NCBI GenBank assembly: GCA_937871915.1
Contig: CALMPG010000073.1
Location: forward strand, 1 to 45,177
Reading direction: 5' to 3'
Length of the DNA stretch: 45,177 bases
From: an uncultured Phycisphaerales bacterium
GTDB taxonomy: Bacteria > Planctomycetota > Phycisphaerae > Phycisphaerales > UBA1924
Each line of letters starts with the position of its first letter. The first letter of the stretch is position 1. Below, piece by piece: positions 16,778 through 25,041 of the stretch. The notes beneath the pieces are model-generated. The model saw only the letters and a program-made list of their open reading frames with translations, was not told where the DNA came from and did not search any database. The position numbers and the translations under genes are program-made.

Positions 16778-17571
16778 CGGCGGAAGAGCCCTCGTACCCA
16801 GCGGGCCAGCCGCGTGGGCGTGTGCTGGTGATCGAGCGACGACAATGCGTTCAGGGCGATGGTGCGGTCTCCGGGGAGTTGCAACGCCCGCTCACAGCTG
16901 TTGCGTGCCTGCTCTCCCCATCCGAGGGCGTCCTGGCAGCGAGCCAGCGTCAGCCATGCATGGGAACTCGCGGGCTGGAGCTGAACGCCCGCCTGGGCGT
17001 AGGGCACCGCCGGCGCGGCGTATCCATGGAACAAGTAGGCCCGGGCGATGACAAGGCGGTCGAACCAGTCGGCCGCGCTCTCGGTCAGGCTGCGCTCGAA
17101 GCAGTCGCGGGCTCGATCGGGGGCTTTGTCCAAGAGCACCTCGCCCCGGGCCTGCCAGCGCTGAGGTGATGTACCCGGACTTGCAAGCGAAGCATCCGAG
17201 CACGCAACCGCCGCGGCTCGGTCGCGCTGTCGCAGGCACGCCCGGGCTTTGGCGGCCAGGAGATCGCCGTTGTTCTTGAACAGTTCCAGGGACTTGTCGG
17301 CCCACAAACGTGCTTCCGGGTACTCGCCCAGCTCCACGAGCATCTGCACCTGGCCCACCCACGCGGGGATCATGCCTCGGTCGCCGCGGAGCGCCCGCGT
17401 GTAGAGCTGCAGCGCATTCTCGAACTGGCCCGAGTGGTACGCGTCGGTGGCCAGCAAGAGGTCATGCTGGGCGGTACGCACGGGCGTGCCGGCGATCTGC
17501 TCGGTGTCCAGCGCGGCACGAGTCGCGGGGGAGCGCTGCTCGATCTCGAGTTTGGCGAAGCGTCCGTTCAT
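16774..17571 (-). CDS. TPR-repeat protein
   Basis: 265 aa from ATG 17571, which overlaps the stop of the upstream S26-like gene (ATGA); its own stop overlaps the PilT start in the same way. From about residue 40 it consists of tetratricopeptide-like helical hairpins: AYHSGQFENALQLYTRALRG, GEYPEARLWADKSLELF, RQRDRAAAVACSDASLA and ALGWGEQARNSCERALQL. No signal peptide or membrane segment is present, so it is probably a cytoplasmic scaffold or adaptor. The long upstream in-frame extension to 18672 runs antiparallel in style to the real S26-like gene and is rejected. Confidence 0.85.
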   Translation of the reverse strand: MNGRFAKLEIEQRSPATRAALDTEQIAGTPVRTAQHDLLLATDAYHSGQFENALQLYTRALRGDRGMIPAWVGQVQMLVELGEYPEARLWADKSLELFKNNGDLLAAKARACLRQRDRAAAVACSDASLASPGTSPQRWQARGEVLLDKAPDRARDCFERSLTESAADWFDRLVIARAYLFHGYAAPAVPYAQAGVQLQPASSHAWLTLARCQDALGWGEQARNSCERALQLPGDRTIALNALSSLDHQHTPTRLARWVRGLFRR

Positions 17572-18611
17572 TGGGCCGCTCCTCCCACCACGCCCAGCCG
17601 GCTCCAAGGCCGGACCCGCACGAGCACCTTGCCCAGCAGCCGATCCTCGGGGACGTGGGCGAGTTGACCGAGCAGGCCCGAGCGCAGCATGGTGACATCG
17701 CCGTGGATCCGCCAACGCAATACGGACGGGAGCACGATGTAGTCGTCGGGACCGGCCGTGAGATCCAGCCGTGGGAGGTCGGAAAGACCCCCAAGCGGCC
17801 AGTGGTCCGAGGGTGCCGCTTCGTCGTTGATCAGCAGCACCCCCGGCTCCATGTGCACCCGATCGCCCGGCAACGCGAGGATGCGATCGACATTGAAGCC
17901 CTCCGCGATGATCACCCCGGGAGCGCTCATCGAGTCGATCGCCACCACCACCAGGTCGCCCCGATGCCAGGCCCTGGGCCGGGTCCAGCGCGATGTGCGC
18001 AGCAGGACATCCCCATCGGCGATCGCCTGTTGCCGGTGCACGTTGGACACCGGCAGGATCGCCGCGACGTTGCGCAGCGCAGCCGATGCGGGCCAGTAGA
18101 GCCCGAAGAGCACCGCGAAGTACAGCGCGATGCCGACCACCAGGCGATGGACCATTGGCTGGGCCTGGAGCGGCGCGGCGAACACCAGCGAGATCGCGAA
18201 GCAGTGCACGCTGACGAGCCCAAAGCACAACACCGATCCGAACCCCGTGCCCACGAAGACCGTGGCCAGCAGCAGGATGAACACCCAGATGGAGAGCACC
18301 ACCCGGCCCAGCACCCGAAGGCCGCGAACGGGGCTGCGGATCTGCGCACCGCCCGGGATGAGCGACCACGCCACCTCGTGCCAGGCCACACGGAAATCGG
18401 CGGGAAGCCGGAGCGATCGGCCCACGTCGGCCATCGCATCGGCCATGCGGAATCGGGCTGTCTGCGCGACGGCCCTCGCGCGGCGTGCGGGCCTCCCCAT
18501 GGCGGCCCGCGGGGGAACGAAGTCCACGGCGTCCAGGTCCAGCAGGGCCTGGCATCGCACGCACGACCGCGTGCCGGGGGTGTTCTGGAATGAGCAGTTC
18601 GGGCATTCCAC
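17568..18611 (-). CDS. Zinc-ribbon membrane protein with degenerate S26 signal-peptidase-like domain
   Basis: 347 aa. It begins with a zinc ribbon, CPNCSFQNTPGTRSCVRC (residues 3-20). A linker follows, and then about four hydrophobic segments between 105 and 190. The C-terminal part has the type I signal-peptidase layout: GDVLLRT and RGDLVVVAI (box C), DRILALPGDRV (box D) and a terminal RLLGKVLVRVRP. The general-base Lys of box D (normally KRVxGxPGD) is Asp here, and no Ser-Met-x-Pro box is found near LPVSNVHRQQA, so peptidase activity is unlikely. It lies in the middle of the Ycf46 operon. A structural or substrate-binding role is inferred. Confidence 0.75.
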   Translation of the reverse strand: MECPNCSFQNTPGTRSCVRCQALLDLDAVDFVPPRAAMGRPARRARAVAQTARFRMADAMADVGRSLRLPADFRVAWHEVAWSLIPGGAQIRSPVRGLRVLGRVVLSIWVFILLLATVFVGTGFGSVLCFGLVSVHCFAISLVFAAPLQAQPMVHRLVVGIALYFAVLFGLYWPASAALRNVAAILPVSNVHRQQAIADGDVLLRTSRWTRPRAWHRGDLVVVAIDSMSAPGVIIAEGFNVDRILALPGDRVHMEPGVLLINDEAAPSDHWPLGGLSDLPRLDLTAGPDDYIVLPSVLRWRIHGDVTMLRSGLLGQLAHVPEDRLLGKVLVRVRPWSRLGVVGGAAQ

Positions 18612-18634
18612 GCCGTGTCATCCTCGCCGGGTCG

Positions 18635-18853
18635 TCAGGCAGAGCGTTGGTTTGTGGCCTGCACGTGGGCATCGATGCGCACCGCGCCGGGCGAGCCGTA
18701 GTACTCCGAGGTCATCGTGCGACTCTCTTCCTTGCCGACGATGTCGCGGACCATGTCCGTCAGGGCGACGCACTCCTTGCCCGAAGAGCCATGCACGGTG
18801 ATGTGCACCTTTCCGTCCTTGCCGATGGTGATGTCGAACTCCGGTGTGGCCAT
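18635..18853 (-). CDS. DUF2997 family protein
   Basis: 72 aa. The sequence FDITIGKDGKVHITVHGSSGKECVALTDMVRDIVG...EYYG matches the DUF2997 pattern (I-x-DG-x-V-x-G-x-xG-x-x-C followed by a helix and EYY). It keeps the single conserved Cys in GKEC. Proteins of this family are encoded beside DUF1257 and Ycf46-like ATPases in cyanobacteria and other phyla. The function is unknown. The gene starts 12 bp after the DUF1257-like gene ends. Confidence 0.85.
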   Translation of the reverse strand: MATPEFDITIGKDGKVHITVHGSSGKECVALTDMVRDIVGKEESRTMTSEYYGSPGAVRIDAHVQATNQRSA

Positions 18854-18865
18854 GGGCGATCTCCT

Positions 18866-19324
18866 TCAGCGGCCAAGCCGCACGCGCATCTGGATGGACT
18901 GGTCTTTCTGGACCGACTCCTCGGCGATCTGGTAGCCGCGGGTCTTGAGCTCGGTGACGAGCTTGTGGTAGGCGAACTGCTGGACGATCCGTCCCGAGCA
19001 CTCCTCGCCCAGGCGCTTGAGCTCGGGCTTGGACTTGCCCCGGCCGCTCGCGCACACGGTGCATCGGCCACGGTCGTCCACGCCGATCTCGATGATCACT
19101 CCGTCCTTGGCGATGCGGATCTTCTCCCCGCGGGAGAGCGTCTCGGCGAGCACCTCGGAGTTGGGCACCTCGGTCTCGACGCGAGCATCGCCCGCGGGAA
19201 GTTCCTTGCCGCGCTCAGCAGCGGCGATGGTGAAGCCCATCGAACCGGCCGCCCCGAGCACGGCGGACGCGACCGCGGGCCAGGACGCGATGATGATGGG
19301 TGTCAGAACGATGACGCTGCTCAT
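18866..19324 (-). CDS. DUF1257 (Ycf35-like) protein
   Basis: 152 aa from ATG 19324, preceded by GAGGAG. The N-terminal 35 residues are hydrophobic (SSVIVLTPIIIASWPAVASA), possibly a membrane anchor. The core has SRGEKIRIAKDGVIIEIGVDD, a Cys pair in GRCTVCASG and the C-terminal RIVQQFAYHKLVTELKTRGY followed by IAEESVQKDQSIQMRVR. The last part matches the C-terminal half of DUF1257/Ycf35 proteins, although the N-terminus differs from the plastid form. It is located between the Ycf46-like ATPase and DUF2997, the usual partners of DUF1257. Confidence 0.7.
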   Translation of the reverse strand: MSSVIVLTPIIIASWPAVASAVLGAAGSMGFTIAAAERGKELPAGDARVETEVPNSEVLAETLSRGEKIRIAKDGVIIEIGVDDRGRCTVCASGRGKSKPELKRLGEECSGRIVQQFAYHKLVTELKTRGYQIAEESVQKDQSIQMRVRLGR

Positions 19325-19362
19325 GGAAAGCTCCTCGATACCCACGGCGGGGATGCCGGCGA

Positions 19363-21042
19363 TCAGACTTCCAACTTCCGTTTGGGCGTCGCCGCCGACG
19401 CGGTGCTTGCGCGGGATGCGAATCTGGCCCGACCCTCGGCCCAGGAACGCAGGTCCGAGACCCGCTCGCTCATGGTCCGCGACAGCGGCACGGTCTCACG
19501 GATGCTCTTGAGCACATCCTGCGTCCGGAGTTCGCGTCCCAGTGAGAAGGCGTCGTAGAGAGCGCTGATGACGGCCTGCTCGATCTCGGCGCCGCTGAAG
19601 CCGTCGGCCGCCGCGGCGAGCTGGACCAGGTCGAAGGCCGGGGCGTCCCGCTTTCGCCTGGCGATATGGATGCGGAGGATCTCCTGCCGCTCGTCCGCGG
19701 TGGGCAGATCGACAAAGAAAATCTCGTCCAGCCGGCCCTTGCGCAGCAGCTCGGGGGGCAGGTTTGAGATGTCGTTGGCCGTGGCGACCACGAACACCGG
19801 ATTGGTCTTCTCGCTCAGCCAGGTCAGGAGGGTGCTCATGACCCGGGCCGTGGTGCCCCCGTCCGTGCCCGCCGAGCCCTGGGAGCCGGCGAAGGCCTTG
19901 TCGATCTCGTCCACCCAGAGCACCACCGGGGCGATGCTCTCGGCGACGGCGATCGCCCTGCGCACGTTGCTCTCGGAAGACCCGACCAGGCTCGAGAAGA
20001 CGCGCCCCACATCGAACCGCAGCAGCGGCATGTTCCATTCCCGGCTGACGGCCTTGGCGCACAGGCTCTTGCCGCACCCCTGCACGCCAACCAGGAGGAC
20101 GCCCTTGGGGGCGGGAAGGCCGAAGTCCTGGGCCTTGCGGCTGAAGGCCGTGGAACGCCGCCGCAACCAGTCCTTGAGCTCGTCGAGCCCGCCGACGGCC
20201 CCGAGTTCGGTGGTGGCCTCGTAGTACTCCAGCAGGCCGCTCTTGCGGACGATCTGCTGCTTCTCGGCAAACACGGTGGAGACATCCCTGCCGTCGAGCG
20301 TGCCGTCATGGACGAGCGACTTGGCAAAGACGTTCTCCGCCTCCTGGAGCGTCAGGCCCCCCGCGGCCCGGATCAGGGCCTCGCGGCCCGCATCGTCCAG
20401 GTTGACCTGCACCGCCGAATGCTCGCCCACGTCCTTGCAGATCCGCCTGAGCAGCCCATCCACCTCGGAACTCTGGGGCAGCGGGAAGTCGTAGACGGTG
20501 ACGTCCTTCTCCAGTTCCGGGGCCAGTTCCACGCACGGGGCGCAAATGACCACCGTCTTGTAGCTGTCGCTCAGCGCCCGCGCGACCTCGCGGAGCTTGC
20601 GGATGTTCGGGATGTTGCACTGGATGGCCGGGCGCAGGAAGGCGTGGAAGTCCTGGAGCAGGTAGATCGCCGGCTCCTTGTTCTCGATGACCTGGTCCAG
20701 GGCCTCGATCGGATCGGCCAGGCCGCGGGAACGCGGAGCGGGCCCCGCCCCGGGCGCCCCGAGCTTGCGCATGCCGCCGGTGACCGACCAGGTGTAGATC
20801 TGCTTGTTGCGGCGTGTCGCGATCTGCTGGAGGTGCTGCTCCACACGGGCCTCCTCCCAGCTCACCACGTAGATGACGGGATACCGGGCCCGGATGAGCA
20901 GTTCCAACTCGTCCATCGGCGCCTCCGAGAGCGCGGCGGGCTTTGCCGACGGCGGCAGGGGACGAGTGGGGGGGGCGGATCCTGGAGCGGGGAGGGGAGC
21001 GGCGGGAGATCGGACGCCGTTGGGGGAGGAACTGGTGCTCAC
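19363..21042 (-). CDS. Ycf46-type AAA+ ATPase
   Basis: 559 aa. The GTG at 21042 overlaps the stop of the 69-aa gene (GTGA); a possible internal ATG lies at codon 43 ([13 protein letters not shown]). The first 40 residues are Pro/Ser-rich. Residues 43-230 form the Ycf46-specific domain: [34 protein letters not shown] and a [13 protein letters not shown] helix. The classical AAA module follows with Walker [13 protein letters not shown] (near 320), Walker [13 protein letters not shown] (near 380), sensor 1 [28 protein letters not shown] including the arginine finger, and the lid [19 protein letters not shown]. Cyanobacterial Ycf46 has been linked to regulation of CO2 uptake. Its job in a non-photosynthetic bacterium is unknown. 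Confidence 0.9.
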   Translation of the reverse strand: MSTSSSPNGVRSPAAPLPAPGSAPPTRPLPPSAKPAALSEAPMDELELLIRARYPVIYVVSWEEARVEQHLQQIATRRNKQIYTWSVTGGMRKLGAPGAGPAPRSRGLADPIEALDQVIENKEPAIYLLQDFHAFLRPAIQCNIPNIRKLREVARALSDSYKTVVICAPCVELAPELEKDVTVYDFPLPQSSEVDGLLRRICKDVGEHSAVQVNLDDAGREALIRAAGGLTLQEAENVFAKSLVHDGTLDGRDVSTVFAEKQQIVRKSGLLEYYEATTELGAVGGLDELKDWLRRRSTAFSRKAQDFGLPAPKGVLLVGVQGCGKSLCAKAVSREWNMPLLRFDVGRVFSSLVGSSESNVRRAIAVAESIAPVVLWVDEIDKAFAGSQGSAGTDGGTTARVMSTLLTWLSEKTNPVFVVATANDISNLPPELLRKGRLDEIFFVDLPTADERQEILRIHIARRKRDAPAFDLVQLAAAADGFSGAEIEQAVISALYDAFSLGRELRTQDVLKSIRETVPLSRTMSERVSDLRSWAEGRARFASRASTASAATPKRKLEV

Positions 21043-21248
21043 GTGTGCGTCTCCTTATCGAGCCGTCCCGCCGCCTTGACCCGCTGCTGCATGACGATGT
21101 CGGTCGGATTGAGCGAGAGCGCCACCGGGAGCAGGTCGTCGGTGATGTCGTGGAGATAGACGCGACCGTCGGGCCCGATGCGGATGACGATGTCCAGCTC
21201 GCGTCCTCGCTCATCGCTGCCATCGCTCGGGTGCGGTGCGTGTATCAC
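21039..21248 (-). CDS. 69-aa coupling protein of the Ycf46 operon (unknown function)
   Basis: The GTG start at 21248 shares GTGA with the stop of the radical SAM gene, and its stop shares GTGA with the start of the Ycf46 gene, so both junctions are coupled. The sequence RELDIVIRIGPDGRVYLHDITDDLLPVALSLNPTD suggests a small beta-hairpin plus helix, faintly like DUF2997 (I-x-x-DG-x-V). The frame is open far upstream, but only this segment looks like protein. No family is recognised. The tight packing supports it being real. Confidence 0.7.
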   Translation of the reverse strand: MIHAPHPSDGSDERGRELDIVIRIGPDGRVYLHDITDDLLPVALSLNPTDIVMQQRVKAAGRLDKETHT

Positions 21249-22093
21249 GAGGATCTCCGCAGACCAAGGGTGGTGACGAGCGCCTCCGCTTCCTCGCACT
21301 CCTCGGTCGTCAGCGTTCGCCCCAGCCGCTCGTCGGAGCAGGCTCGCCAAGCGGGCACGTAGCCGGTCATGAGGGAGAACTGCACATCGGTCAGGTGCTC
21401 CGCCATCCAGCGCGCCACGGGCTTGAAGCAGCACTCCAGATGGCCCGGCATGAGCAGGTGTCGCACGATCATGGGGGCCTGCTCGGAGGCCCGCAGAAGG
21501 TTGCGTGTGACGACCTCCATGTAGCGGTCGATGCCGGCGATGTCCCGAGCGCAACCATCGCAGCCGAACTTGAAATCCGCTACGTACATGCCCGCCACCC
21601 CTTCGAGGAGATCGATGACCTCGGGCGTCATGTACATGTTGGAGTTGATGAGCAGCGGCAGCGGTTCGGCCGCGACCGCTGCGATCTCAAGGATGGTGTG
21701 CAGGTGGAGGCTCGGCTCGCCACCGAGCAGGTTGATGGTCCTTGCTCCCCTGGCGACCATGCGCTCAAAGTCCAGAGCGGCGTCGGTCGGCTGGACCCGA
21801 TGGCCCACCCGCGGGGCAAAGCACGTCGGTCCCTGCACGCAGAACCGGCATCGGAAGTTGCACCCGCCCAGGTACACCATGTAGCTGGGCAGGAGATCGA
21901 TCTCCTCGGCATAGCTCACGTGACGCTTGAAACACCAGGTCTGGTCGCCCAGGCCGCACGGGGCGGGCTCGCCGGCGGCCCGATCGACGCCGCAGCGCTT
22001 TTCGCAGAGACGGCAGGAGCGCAGCATTCCCCGCGCCCGTTCGGCACGGCGGTTGAGCTCGACTGGACTTGGGGGGCAGAGCACCTTCCTCAT
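21245..22093 (-). CDS. Radical SAM protein, PflX-like (COG1313-like)
   Basis: 282 aa. The N-terminal cysteine cluster SCRLCEKRCGVDRAAGE is followed by a second set around APCGLG. The 4Fe-4S radical SAM motif is CNFRCRFC (about residues 76-83, CX3CX2C), with GGEPSLHLHTILE as the SAM-binding GGE region, LLINSNMYMTPEV, and YVADFKFGCDGCARDIAG with extra cysteines. The layout fits the PflX-like group related to glycyl-radical activases, but no glycyl-radical enzyme is nearby. It is the first gene of the operon. It may modify one of the operon's own small proteins; this is inference. Confidence 0.85.
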   Translation of the reverse strand: MRKVLCPPSPVELNRRAERARGMLRSCRLCEKRCGVDRAAGEPAPCGLGDQTWCFKRHVSYAEEIDLLPSYMVYLGGCNFRCRFCVQGPTCFAPRVGHRVQPTDAALDFERMVARGARTINLLGGEPSLHLHTILEIAAVAAEPLPLLINSNMYMTPEVIDLLEGVAGMYVADFKFGCDGCARDIAGIDRYMEVVTRNLLRASEQAPMIVRHLLMPGHLECCFKPVARWMAEHLTDVQFSLMTGYVPAWRACSDERLGRTLTTEECEEAEALVTTLGLRRSS

Positions 22094-22596
22094 CGTCTGG
22101 CCCGCGGGTCACCCCGTCATCTTGGATATCGCCCAGTTCGGACCCGGTTGCAGGTGCTTGCACGAATTCCGGTGGTGTGGAACCGGGCGAGTCCGAGGCG
22201 TCGTAGCGAGTTCAGAGCGGCGACACGCCCGGTACTCCGGCGAGGCATTCGACTCGGTATGGTCCCCCTCTTTGCGGCCGAGTATCGTCCATTGGTTGAT
22301 GGACGTGCCCGGGAGAGTGATAAGCAACGGCGAGCCGCGGCGGCAGTGCTTCAGCACTATGTGTTGCGCCGCAACTTCTGCAGATCTGCAGATATCCGCG
22401 GCAGCACGGACACACAGAAAAAGCGAAACTCACCGACCCGCCGTCAAGCGGGTCAGCGCTGGAAAGTGGGGGGGATGGACACGACCCCCGATCAGGAATG
22501 GGCTTACAAGTCTCAACCAAATGCTCCGAGCCGGCCTTCCCGCAGACCAGAGCGTGAGCGATGCACCCCTTGAGTGCATCAGCCATGGTGTGGGCC
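22094..22596. other. 503-bp stretch without a confident gene; one weak Cys-rich ORF
   Basis: This lies between the Ycf46 operon and the cyclophilin gene. GC at third positions is lower than in the neighbours. A 124-codon minus-strand ORF (22212-22586) begins MADALKGCIAHALVCGKAG and contains CPCCRGYLQICRSCG, a possible zinc ribbon, but its codon use is not typical of this genome. It could be a small gene heading the operon or chance. A short palindrome, GATGCAC...GTGCATC, lies at 22560-22580. The operon promoter must be in here or upstream; I cannot define it. Confidence 0.4.
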
Positions 22597-22624
22597 AAGA
22601 CGGCGGCCACGCGGCCGCCGTCTT
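22597..22624. terminator. Bidirectional hairpin terminator after the cyclophilin gene
   Basis: A perfect 12-bp stem, AAGACGGCGGCC/GGCCGCCGTCTT, encloses the loop ACGC. It lies 17 bp downstream of the cyclophilin stop (minus strand) and next to the weak ORF start. The T-run is short, so efficiency is uncertain. Confidence 0.65.
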
Positions 22625-22641
22625 TCGTTGCTCGCCGGGCC

Positions 22642-23160
22642 TCACCCGGGCCCGTCCGCCCGCGTCGCCGAGGTGATCACCACCGGCGTCACGGGCACAT
22701 CCCCGTGCATTCCCTTGTTTCCTGTTTTCACCTTCCGGATCTTCTCCACCACGTCCAGCCCCGACACCACCTTGCCGAACACCGCGTACGCGGCCCCGTC
22801 GTTGGGCTCATCGAGGAACGAGTTGTTCGTCACGTTGATGAAGAACTGGCTCGTGGCCGAGTCGGCCACCTGCGTCCGCGCCATGGCGATCGACCCCTTC
22901 ACGTTCTTGAGCCCGTTCCGCCACTCGTTCTTGATGGGCTTCTCGGTCTTCTTCTGCTGCATGTCGGGCGTGAACCCGCCTCCCTGCACCATGAAGTTCT
23001 CGATCACCCGGTGGAAGATCGTCCCGTCGTAGTGCTTCGCGTCCACGTACGACAGGAAGTTCCTGGCCGAGATCGGCGCTTTCTCTCCGTCGATCTCCAG
23101 AACCACGTCCCCCATCGAGGTCGTCAGCTTCACGTACGACTTGGCGTTCTCATTGGCCAC
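22642..23160 (-). CDS. Cyclophilin-type peptidyl-prolyl cis-trans isomerase
   Basis: 172 aa from GTG 23160, with AGGA about 9 nt upstream; the region beyond it is not protein-like. It has the compact bacterial cyclophilin pattern: TSMGDVVLEIDGEKAP, FLSYVDAKHYDGTIFHRVIENFMVQGGGFTPD, GSIAMARTQVADSATSQFFINVTNNSFLD and AYAVFGKVVSGLDVVEKI. The catalytic Arg in FHRV and the QGGG and SQFFI blocks are intact. It lacks a signal peptide and is probably a cytoplasmic folding helper. It stands alone. Confidence 0.93.
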   Translation of the reverse strand: MANENAKSYVKLTTSMGDVVLEIDGEKAPISARNFLSYVDAKHYDGTIFHRVIENFMVQGGGFTPDMQQKKTEKPIKNEWRNGLKNVKGSIAMARTQVADSATSQFFINVTNNSFLDEPNDGAAYAVFGKVVSGLDVVEKIRKVKTGNKGMHGDVPVTPVVITSATRADGPG

Positions 23161-23382
23161 GGGCGATGTCCTTTCATGTCCGCCGCGCCCTTCGCGAGGC
23201 AGAAACCACGGTAGGCCCACCTTCCCGCCCAAACCCCCGGTGCGCACGGATTCCGTTCGTGCCCCGCCCCGGGCGCCGACTCGAATCACCCATTCTCGAT
23301 GGATTGAGAACCGCGGTTGCTGACTCGCCCAGCGTCCATCGCGTACACACCCAGAAAGGCTCCGCGGGTCGGAGTTCATCCC

Positions 23383-23919
23383 ATGACCACCCACGCAGAC
23401 CACTCGAACCGTTCACGGTTGCTCACCGTTTCCGTTGCCTCCACACTCCTCGCCGCGGGCATGCTCGCGGGCGGATGCTCGAACGCCGGCGAGGGCGCCT
23501 TCTCCGGCGCGGGCCTCGGCGCCGCCGGTGGGGCGATCATCGGCAGCCTCTCCGGCAATGCCGGGGCCGGCGCGGCCATCGGCGCCGTAGCCGGCGGCCT
23601 CGGCGGCGGGGTCCTCGGCGATCAGAACGACCGGCGAGCCGGACCCTCGGACTCCTCGTACGCCCTCGCGCCCGCACCCACCCACGCCGCGCCCCGCGGG
23701 GTCATCGTCTATGAGCCGCAACCCCCGCCGCGCCAGATTGTCGTTGTCCAACCCGCGCCCGACACCATCTGGATCCCCGGGCAATACGAGTGGATCGGCG
23801 ACCGCCGGGTCTGGTGCGAGGGTCGCTGGGAACGCCCGCACTACGGCCGACACTGGGAGCCGGGGTGCTGGCGAGACACCCATCGCGGTCGCGTCTGGGA
23901 GCGCGGCCACTGGCACTGA
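23383..23919 (+). CDS. Glycine-zipper lipoprotein with C-terminal WxxGxW-type repeats
   Basis: 178 aa from ATG 23383. A signal peptide ends at lipobox LAGGC. It is followed by a glycine-zipper hairpin of about 50 residues (GAGLGAAGGAIIGSLSGNAGAGAAIGAV), typical of membrane-inserting outer membrane lipoproteins. After a Pro-rich linker the C-terminus has tryptophan repeats (WIPGQYEW, WCEGRWERPHYG, WERGHWH), as in YXWXGXHW proteins. It is probably anchored in the outer membrane. It converges with the next minus-strand ORF, with only 39 bp between them. Confidence 0.85.
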   Translation: MTTHADHSNRSRLLTVSVASTLLAAGMLAGGCSNAGEGAFSGAGLGAAGGAIIGSLSGNAGAGAAIGAVAGGLGGGVLGDQNDRRAGPSDSSYALAPAPTHAAPRGVIVYEPQPPPRQIVVVQPAPDTIWIPGQYEWIGDRRVWCEGRWERPHYGRHWEPGCWRDTHRGRVWERGHWH

Positions 23920-23958
23920 GCGCCCGCGGTCAAACCGTGTTCCACGCCCACCCCTCGC

Positions 23959-25041
23959 TCACGGCTTGTAGCGCGACTCGGGCTGGCTGTACGGCGGCTG
24001 ACCGAGTTCGCGGAACACCACCTGCGACTTGTCCTTGAACTCCGCGTCCTTGCCCGCGCGCACCAGGTCGCCCAGCCGGTTGTCCCGCTTGAGCGTCAGC
24101 TTCACCACGAACTCGGCCTGATCGGCCATCAGCCCGAGCTCCTGTCGGGCCGCGTCGTCGAGCGTCCCCTCGTTCAACCGGCGAGCCGCCCGGACCAGAA
24201 TGTCCCCCGCCACCTGCGCGGCCCGCTGCTTCTGCGTGTCCGTGGGGGGCTCCGAGGTGGTCCGCAGCATGTCGGCCAGCGTGCTGGCGGTGCGCGTAAA
24301 GAACCCGTCGAACTCCGCTCCACGATATCCCCGCGAGGCGGCCATCCGTTCCGCCGCGCCCAGCAGCGCGTCCGTCGCGTTCGACCGCAGGCGCTCCACC
24401 CGCTCGCTGGGCACTCGCATCGCGTTCTCGAGGGCGATCGCCAGCGCGTCGAGCACGCGCGGCGAGGTCTCGGTCTTCATCGCGTCCTCGATCTTCTTCA
24501 CCGCCTCGTTGGCCGCGCTGGGGAGCAGCGCGTGGCCCTCCGTCCGGCACGTCGAGATCGCCACGCCCACCGCCCCCGCGCCCGCCACCCGCACCGCCTC
24601 GCGGGCGTCGCCCATCGCCTCCTCCGCGGCCTCGATCCCGTCCTTGGTTCCCACCAGCCCGGCGAGCCGAACCGCGTTGACCGCCACCTCGTCCGAGGCG
24701 TTCTTCACCAGCGGCCCCGCCACCGGCATCAACGCCCCGGAGTACGCGATCCGGAACGACGCCGACGGTCGGGCCGAGCGGAAGAGCGGCTCCGAGAGCG
24801 CCTTGCGGGCCCTGGCCGCCAGGGCCGGGCTCGCCAGGTCCGCCTTGTGCTGGTTGACCAGCGCCTCCAGAGGCGACCGGTCCGGGATCGCCGGCGCGGT
24901 GATCACCGAGTCGGGGATGCTCTGGGCGCGGGCGACGGTCGAGATCGCCGTGGCCAGCGCGGCGACAAGCACGAAAAACACGCTGCGGGCGATGCGGTTC
25001 AGGGTCGGTTCCTTCGAGAAGTACATCGTGAGTCTCAGCAT
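23959..25041 (-). CDS. Exported protein with HEAT-like helical repeats (second half of the composite ORF)
   Basis: 360 aa if started at ATG 25041 (MLRLTMYFSKEP); ATG 25026 (MYFSKEP) is an alternative. A signal peptide follows (IARSVFFVLVAALATAISTVARAQ), which is out of place inside a longer protein and argues for a separate gene. The mature part is helical, with repeat-like segments (ASDEVAVNAVRLAGLVGTKD, AREAVRVAGAGAVGVAIST, SPRVLDALAIALENAMRV) like HEAT or armadillo repeats. The C-terminus reads SQVVFRELGQPPYSQPESRY. The family is not recognised. Confidence 0.55.
   Translation of the reverse strand: MLRLTMYFSKEPTLNRIARSVFFVLVAALATAISTVARAQSIPDSVITAPAIPDRSPLEALVNQHKADLASPALAARARKALSEPLFRSARPSASFRIAYSGALMPVAGPLVKNASDEVAVNAVRLAGLVGTKDGIEAAEEAMGDAREAVRVAGAGAVGVAISTCRTEGHALLPSAANEAVKKIEDAMKTETSPRVLDALAIALENAMRVPSERVERLRSNATDALLGAAERMAASRGYRGAEFDGFFTRTASTLADMLRTTSEPPTDTQKQRAAQVAGDILVRAARRLNEGTLDDAARQELGLMADQAEFVVKLTLKRDNRLGDLVRAGKDAEFKDKSQVVFRELGQPPYSQPESRYKP

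Noticed and set aside
15281..16831. 516-codon plus-strand ORF beginning with the integrase-like peptide
   Set aside because: From about 15720 it is antisense to PilT; only its first 60-70 codons have any protein character.
16774..18672. Extension of the TPR gene to 632 codons
   Set aside because: The upstream 370 codons overlap the real S26-like gene in another frame and look non-protein-like; ATG 17571 with an ATGA overlap is the better start.
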